In this document: one piece after another, positions 26,530 to 64,000 of the stretch
Layout: every line of letters begins with the position of its first letter
Position numbering within the stretch: position 1 is the stretch's first letter
Assembly (NCBI GenBank): GCA_964020155.1
Contig: OZ026570.1
Span: 1,674,221 to 1,738,220 of the forward strand
Length of the DNA stretch: 64,000 nt
Reading direction: 5' to 3'
Origin: Chondrilla cf. caribensis
Taxonomy: Eukaryota; Porifera; Demospongiae; Chondrillida; Chondrillidae
Made by a program: the position numbers and the translations under genes
The notes under the pieces: generated by a model
Seen by the model: the letters and a program-made list of their open reading frames with translations, nothing else
Told to the model about the DNA's origin: nothing
Databases searched by the model: none

Positions 26530-27322
26530 TGCATGACTGAGACACTTTCAATAATCACTTGAGGTGTTTCTTGCAGCCACAATGGAACTTTGTTTTCATT
26601 TTCAATATGGTGTTGTGTATGTCTTATATCCTGCTGCTCTAAGGTTACACATTTAAAATTAATAATTACAGGCTCGATCCTAATGATTCTACAATTGAAT
26701 AGACTACCTTAATTAGTAAAGTGGGAATGAGATACGTACATTAGGCATAAATACGGTTGAATAGACACGTGTGTGTGTGTGTGTGTGTTTGTGTGTGTGC
26801 ATGTGTGTGTGTTGTGTGTATGTACGTGTGTGTGTTGTGTGTATGTGTTTGTGTTTTTTTGTGTGTGTGTGTGTGTATGTGTGTGTGTGTATCAGTGTGT
26901 ATACGTGTGCATGTCCATGCCCGTATGTTTGTGCATGTACGTATGTATATGTCTGTCTCTGTGTACATGCATGCATAATATGCTCTGTGCATGCAGCCAG
27001 ATCCATTAATTATGCATACCTAGAACAATCAGTTGTAGCTGTTTGGAATGAAATTATCTGATATCATACAATAATAATTGCAGGCATTACATTTATTCAG
27101 TTTTCAATGTGTTTTAAGATTACAATTAGTGCCACACACAATTGAGACCACCTCAAATGCTCCCATGGGTTGTCTCTGTTGTGAAGATCTGCCCTAGTTT
27201 ATTCAACTCACTCAGAATTAGTTTATTGACTAATTCATTATACCAATGGTTAGGCATTGACAATTGCACGCTCAAAGTACATTGTTTTGTACATACATAA
27301 TATCTACCCTAACATTGTCGAC
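26530..27322. repeat. Block A, copy 2 of tandem duplication
   Basis: The partner of 24066-24850, offset by about 2.45 kb. It ends exactly at the left arm of the palindrome at 27291-27358, after which sequence resembling copy 1 is lost until block B resumes at 27397. Confidence 0.8.
26766..26905. repeat. (TG)n microsatellite within block A copy 2
   Basis: Interrupted TG tract equivalent to 24300-24475. Confidence 0.9.
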
Positions 27323-27358
27323 GTCGGTCGACAATGTTAGGGTAGATATTATGTATGT
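27291..27358. repeat. Perfect inverted repeat, 32-bp arms, 4-bp loop
   Basis: The left arm 27291-27322 (ends aacattgtcgac) and right arm 27327-27358 (starts gtcgacaatgtt) are exact reverse complements around gtcg. It sits at the junction of blocks A and B in the second copy of the duplication, where about 700 bp present in copy 1 are missing. Confidence 0.95.
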
Positions 27359-27396
27359 GTAGGTGTAGATATGGTATGTATGGGTATATGTAGATA

Positions 27397-27877
27397 TATT
27401 TGTAATGATTTTTGGTTCATATAATATAGTATTGCATGTAATTCAGCAATGTGTTGCTAGACACTGCCATTCACCCTTTTACGAGCCATGCTAGGTGAAT
27501 ATTTCATAAGGCGAAGTGCATATTCACCTATATAGTGGAATAGTGAACAGACATAGCCAATATATGAAATGCCTTTCATAGGCAATTTTTCATTATCCAC
27601 TTCTAGTTGTATATATATGATGTGGCTTAGGACCACTACCCTTTGCTTTGTAATATTGTATTCAGGACAGATGTCCATTCACAACAGTCACCTTCGCTTC
27701 TTGATTATCATACAAACATTGTAGCAAGCACTTTGGCTTTAGCTTTTGGCAAAATTGGCTTCTTCCTCTTGCTATTACTGGCTTGAGGGGATTCCCAAGT
27801 GACCAAGATCCTATATAAGTGGATTTCTCTGTAGATCAGTTCATTCTTTGCCAGTCCTGACTGTGAACAGGAGAGTC
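27397..27877. repeat. Block B, copy 2: promoter region of the large receptor
   Basis: Matches 25597-26024. Differences include the stretch gcactttggctttagctttt near 27727 and the 35-bp piece with the TATA box, both absent in copy 1. It leads directly into the leader exon at 27878. Confidence 0.8.
27812..27842 (+). promoter_or_regulatory. TATA box and initiator of the large receptor
   Basis: TATATAAG at 27812-27819 is followed by TCAGTTC at 27836-27842, which fits the metazoan initiator consensus TCA(G/T)T(C/T). The distance of about 26 bp from the first T to the initiator A is close to normal. The predicted leader is about 40 nt before the ATG at 27878. Confidence 0.55.
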
Positions 27878-53914
<26,037 letters not shown>

Positions 53915-54982
53915 GATTTAGCCGTAGACTAAATGTGTCTTAAAGACATGTCTGTGCTACCATACAAGTGTGATAATCAAAATGAATGATATTTTCCATT
54001 TATTTTCTCCCAGCTATGATTTAAAAGGGTTAAAGAAGAGTTATATATAAGTATTAACAAGAGACAATAATCACCAAGTATAAACCAAGTAGTTATCAAT
54101 CAATGAATTCAACCAATATTAATTTTGGGAGTGTGCTTACTGAACAATAGATAAGGTAGTGTTATACTTTATTACTTCAAGAGTGTTGCAATGTAGAATT
54201 ATTGATAATGATTGTTCCATATAAGACTACAACGTCAATATTATATACAAGCAATACTATCATGTCTGTTTTTATATAGCTATATATACTTTCCAATGAC
54301 AATAGCACACATTATTATAATTAAAAACATAATCATACCAGGTCCTACTGTAAAGTTAAGAGAATGAAAGCTACATAATTTTATTATCAATTTTTAGCAT
54401 ATAATATATATTATTAATGTGCAGCTACGTATTATATATAATAATATATAGAATTGATAACAGAATCTCACATAATTATATAATTCAATTATAATATTAT
54501 GGTTATTCTCTTGAACTGCATATATATATATATATGTAATTGAAATTCTCGTTAATTGCTCTGATGGTCTTAAAAGGGATAAACTTAATCGACATCTCAT
54601 CCAGGTAATCACCTGAGAATACGGTTCTTTGGCCTTTTCTAGATCTATTATTTTTATAATAATATTATTATAGCTAGTAATAATTACAATAAAAATAAAA
54701 AAGTGAACATAATTATGACAAATATTAATAAGAATAAAAATTAACTATTATTATCATTATTATCATTATAACAAAGAAAAACAATAATTATATTATATAC
54801 AAGTTAAAGAAGTGTATAACAGAAATAACAAGAAAAACGTATCTGCAGCTAAAATTAATAAAGTCTTCACTATTGCAATATTATTATTATATTTAATAAT
54901 GTTATTTAGATTATATTGTGTTTATCAGTGCATAGCTGCATTATTACAGTAATATATTCAAGCACTATCTGAAAACCAAGCC
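53915..54982. other. 3' flank and intergenic AT-rich DNA
   Basis: AT-rich DNA with ATTATTAT-type runs. No exon, RNA gene or clear element was seen. The receptor's polyadenylation signal could not be fixed. Confidence 0.4.
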
Positions 54983-55022
54983 ATGTACGCAATCCTGGTG
55001 CTTTTCCTTTTTCACTCGTTTA
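54983..55022 (+). other. Candidate signal-peptide first exon, copy 1
   Basis: ATG followed by YAILVLFLFHSF ends at a strong GTGAGT donor in phase 1. A possible next exon, 55473-55500 (after ctgcag, before gtaagg), keeps the frame with ATFGTWNS. Nothing further was found. It may be the start of a small secreted gene or a relic of one. Confidence 0.3.
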
Positions 55023-55122
55023 GTGAGTACAGTAAAACTGTTGGTATCTCACACACATATTATGCTCTCTATATATGTCACACTCCAGCCTGCCTTTTAT
55101 ATTTTAATCTAAATTTGTCATA

Positions 55123-55318
55123 CAGTGGAACCTCTCTATAAAGGGTACATTAGGACCAGGTAATTTGTCCACTATAGAGAGGTTGTCAACTCTTCAGAAG
55201 TGAAAAATGTATCAGTACTATAGGAATATCTATTCTTGTTGCCTTACAGTGTCCTTTGTAGGGAGGTAATTTCTATGTTGTCCTATATTGGAAGAGTCCT
55301 TTAATAGAGGTTTCACTG
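55123..55318. mobile_element. Pogo-type MITE, first family
   Basis: Starts cagtggaacctctctataaa and ends aatagaggtttcactg with TA flanks, 196 bp, inside the first of two duplicated segments. Confidence 0.8.
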
Positions 55319-55764
55319 TATTTTCATATTAATATCATTATGTATAACATCACAAGTTACAAGTACTAATTACTTGAACCCAAAATGATTACATGGATTG
55401 TAGCACATGAAACTCCATTATAAGTAGTCATGCATTATAATAAAACACCATTAATTGATTGAGTGAGTTGCTGCAGTGGCCACATTCGGAACTTGGAATT
55501 CAGGGTAAGGAGCATGTGTGTCTGTAATAAGTACTAGTTACTACATGGCTTCTAGGGCGTAACATATCAATTTTACTGGCCGAGACCCGCAGGTGAGTAG
55601 CACCTGAGGGGCAAAGTCAGTAAAATACGACTTGTTACTTAAACCATAGAGAGGCTATGATTAAACTGGAGTAGCTGATACGAAGTATACATGAACATGC
55701 CATCAATAGAATCTTTAATGAGCATGTTTAATTCTTATTTATTCCCTGCAACCTGAACACGACT

Positions 55765-56110
55765 TTTTACACCATGCTACTCCATGTTAGTATTCTACTT
55801 GTCTCATTCAGTGAGAACAATCAACTGTACTTATACATCTCACATATTATACTCTTCTATATCCCTCGAGCTCACTCCAACCTGCCTTTAAGTTCTTACA
55901 TTTTTATAAATTAAATATGACACATAATATTATTATTATAACGTCACAAGTTGAGTACCAGTTCCTGCAAGATGCAAAAACGATTACATGGACTGTAGTA
56001 CATGTAACTCCATTATATATATTATTAAATGGTTATTCTAATTAAACACCAGTAATTATTGATTGAGTTGCCGACCAGGTTCAAAACTTGCAATTCAGAA
56101 GCCTATAATT
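55765..56110 (+). repeat. Diverged duplicate of 54975-55510, with signal-peptide exon copy 2
   Basis: Shared words such as cactccaacctgcctttaag/cactccagcctgccttttat, acgtcacaagttgagtacca/acatcacaagttacaagtac and gattgagttgcc-type ends show an offset of about 600-800 bp. It contains a second ATG (55774) with LLHVSILLVSF and a GTGAGA donor at 55811 in the same phase. The MITE is absent here. Confidence 0.5.
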
Positions 56111-56339
56111 ATGTTGTAAACATTATTGTATATAATAATTGGCATTTTTGTAAACCACCTCCAATAACTCTAAGGAACCAATGTTCTGCAGGGCACTTGT
56201 TCATGAACCTCTCAAATTAATGTATATACTGTAATTTGACATAGTGTCAGAAGATGTGGATGATTCCGACATTGAATTTCAGATATATATATATATATAT
56301 ATATACCAGTGATTACATAATATATACGTACATACGTAT

Positions 56340-56340
56340 A

Positions 56341-56398
<58 letters not shown>

Positions 56399-56406
56399 GC
56401 ATGTGT
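56340..56406. repeat. (TG)n microsatellite
   Basis: TG tract between the two convergent genes, preceded by an AT run at 56281-56306. Confidence 0.93.
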
Positions 56407-56814
56407 GGCAATACAAGTGCAATATACTATTATTATTACTACCAGGGTCTATAGCTGTGTGTGTGGAAATATACGTATATTGCTTCACATAAACCCGGAA
56501 ATGCTACATATACAAATGTATATTATGTATTTTGTGTCAGCACCTTCAACATGAACACCAAGAGAAGTAGAAATAGTCATATTATACAAATACTATAATG
56601 TACGTGAATCGCATTTGGACAACAATGTTGTTGGATATCACATTCTGATAATTCTCTTACACAAAATTATGGTAACTTGAGCATTACATACATAACATCC
56701 AGAAAATATAAATTTCCAAAATATTATGCACATGCACTAAAGAATGACTAAATGAAGGTATTTAAATTTACTATTCCAATATACCTATATTACGTCTATC
56801 TCCTACATATATAA

Positions 56815-62359
<5,545 letters not shown>

Positions 62360-62399
62360 CTAAACCAAGAGTAGACTTAGTACATACATACATATATAT

Positions 62400-62706
62400 T
62401 ATACATGCATACAAACGTACATAAAATATATATATATACATATATTATACATGCATACATACGTACATACATACATATATTATACATACACACATACATA
62501 TGTACACACATATATTATACATGCATACAAACGTACATAAAATATATATACTTATATTATACATGCATACATACGTACATACATACATATATTATACATA
62601 CACACATACATACGTACACACATATATTATACATGCATACATACGTACATACATACATACATACATATACTATACATGCATACATACATACATGTACGTA
62701 TATACA
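62400..62706. repeat. ATAC-rich minisatellite
   Basis: Tetranucleotide ACAT/ATAC runs organised in a higher-order unit of about 115 bp (atacatgcatacaaacgtac … tatattatacatacacac) repeated about two and a half times, just upstream of the first visible oxidoreductase exon. Confidence 0.85.
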
Positions 62707-64000
62707 ATCATGTAAACTCTGACTTACAAACACAGATATATACTATTATAAGATAATACATACATAATCGGATACATGTGTATCACCTGTAGTATACAAA
62801 TAAATACTGTAAAATGTCAAATTTTAATAAAATCGGACCTTTGGTTGAACAAGCACAGCGTAAACTACTAAAATTAACTCATGATCACACAATGTATTCA
62901 TAATATTATACTGTCTTTGAGGAGTAGGGGTATTGTGCACTATTGTGTCAGGTTCATTCATTGTGAATTAAGCCTTCTTTATTAATAGCATATGTAGCAA
63001 AAGAGTCAAAAGACACCAATAGGACAGAGAATACGATGATGCATAGGCACATGTGTAGGAGTGATTTACACAAGATGTTGCAAAAGTGGGAAGAGGAGTT
63101 TGATCAATCATGAAACATTTCTTGCATAGGTGTCCACAATGAAAGGGAATTGCAGAGTATAAGAATGTTATCAAGTTAGAAATTCATCCTCCTAGCTTAG
63201 ATCTCATATTTAGTACCTTTGTGTCAAGAAATCACCAGTTATCATCAGTCATCATCCTTCAGCCATCAAGAAAAGGGCTCTAACTCAGCCATTCTCTCCC
63301 TCACTGGTTCCTTCAATACCTCACAATTCTTGCAGCGGCACTAGGTAACTTTATATCTAAAGTGATCCATTATGTTGGAGCAAAATGTCTATTTGTACAC
63401 TCTTTCGGTTTAAAAGCCATACATACATTGGTGAATCCACAATTACATAATACCTTCACACATTCACACCTCATCATTAAGTGGAATAAAATGATTGCTT
63501 TTGTTAAACTCTATGTTGCTTACTTTCACTTGACACTTTCATGCCACATCATTACCCATTGGAACAAAGATGTACATGCCCACAAAGGAATATGTGTATC
63601 AAGATACACCACACACAGTTTGCAGTATCAAGTTACAAAGGGAATTGAGTACAATCAATTCATCAACCACACACCAAACCAACTATGCATGAATGCGTTT
63701 TCTTTACACAAAACATTACACCTCTGGTGAGAAAACATATGCTACATGAATCATGTAGCAAGATCATGTACCAAGTCACCAACACATACTTAGCAGTGGA
63801 TCCATACAGAGTAATCAATATGGCTTTAATATAATGAAACCTATATGTATGTACATGCAATAGTGATACTCGATCAGGTGTTGTGTATACCCTATTGCTA
63901 CAAGTACAGTAGTAGGTTCACATTTACCCCAAATAGGGTAAAGTTGGATAGCTTGAATAGATGGTCTCGATCTCATTTGAGCTCATCAGTGTGGTACGCC
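62707..64000. other. Upstream of the oxidoreductase exons, nothing assigned
   Basis: The missing N-terminal exons should be on minus here or beyond. A stretch at 64000-63930 is open on minus and ends at a possible donor (gtaaat), but its translation (RTTLMSSNEIETIYSS) does not resemble the FAD-binding region, so I do not call it. Confidence 0.35.

Noticed and set aside
62405..62722. Tyr/His/Thr-rich frame over ATAC repeats
   Set aside because: Simple-sequence artefact.
63930..64000. Upstream exon of the oxidoreductase on minus
   Set aside because: Open with a possible donor, but its translation shows no glycine-rich FAD motif and the phase link to 62359 cannot be shown.

Overview
The window is metazoan nuclear DNA. 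It is AT-rich, its genes are split by GT-AG introns, and the domains are animal extracellular and receptor modules (EGF, Calx-beta, CCP, Ig, GAIN/GPS with 7TM, IgGFc-binding). About seventeen long (CA/TG)n tracts and several pogo/Tigger-type MITE families lie between and inside the genes. A sponge or another early-branching animal is my best guess from the Calx-beta/EGF mosaics and intron sizes. That is inference; no sequence search was possible.

Layout. (1) 479-9368, plus: the 3' part of an adhesion GPCR with 19 exons in the window. It reads half a Calx-beta domain, a GAIN domain, a GPS, seven membrane helices and a cytoplasmic tail; the 5' end lies outside. (2) 9369-18900: mostly non-coding. 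It holds MITEs, a small secreted Cys-rich gene on minus (about 12.0-13.3 kb), and a roughly 1.4-kb segment present twice (14.19-15.6 kb and 16.6-18.07 kb) with a diverged third piece. (3) 19014-21464, plus: a four-exon secreted protein of 295 residues with a fibrinogen-like GGWTLV motif and a TATA box. (4) 21465-27860: repeats. These include a back-to-back pair of Penelope-type GIY-YIG fragments and a tandem duplication that copied the leader exon of the next gene, leaving a perfect 32-bp-arm palindrome at its junction. (5) 27878-53914, plus: a very large mosaic receptor. I assemble 33 exons with consistent phases into 11,154 coding bases, or 3,717 residues. The order is signal peptide, EMI-like module, EGFs, two CCPs, EGF, a roughly 900-residue unrecognised region with coiled coils and a furin-type site, two Ig, an ephrin-receptor-like Cys module, eight EGF-CA (six nearly identical), an Ig-like module, EGF, four Calx-beta, an IgGFc-binding domain, one membrane helix and a short tail. 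(6) 53915-56814: non-coding, with a duplicated signal-peptide-like exon and a MITE. (7) 62359-56815, minus: the C-terminal 355 residues of a FAD-dependent oxidoreductase of the geranylgeranyl-reductase family, converging on the receptor gene. Its FAD-binding start lies beyond the window.

Biology. The two largest genes are cell-surface proteins built partly from Calx-beta modules split by a phase-1 intron, and they lie in the same orientation within 20 kb. The mosaic receptor is the best candidate for something undescribed: I recognise no family with this domain order. It also shows recent EGF exon amplification, and its membrane-anchor exon appears to translate a CA microsatellite as a Thr-His stalk. 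Adhesion, matrix binding or self-recognition is a reasonable guess for its role, but the sequence does not prove it.
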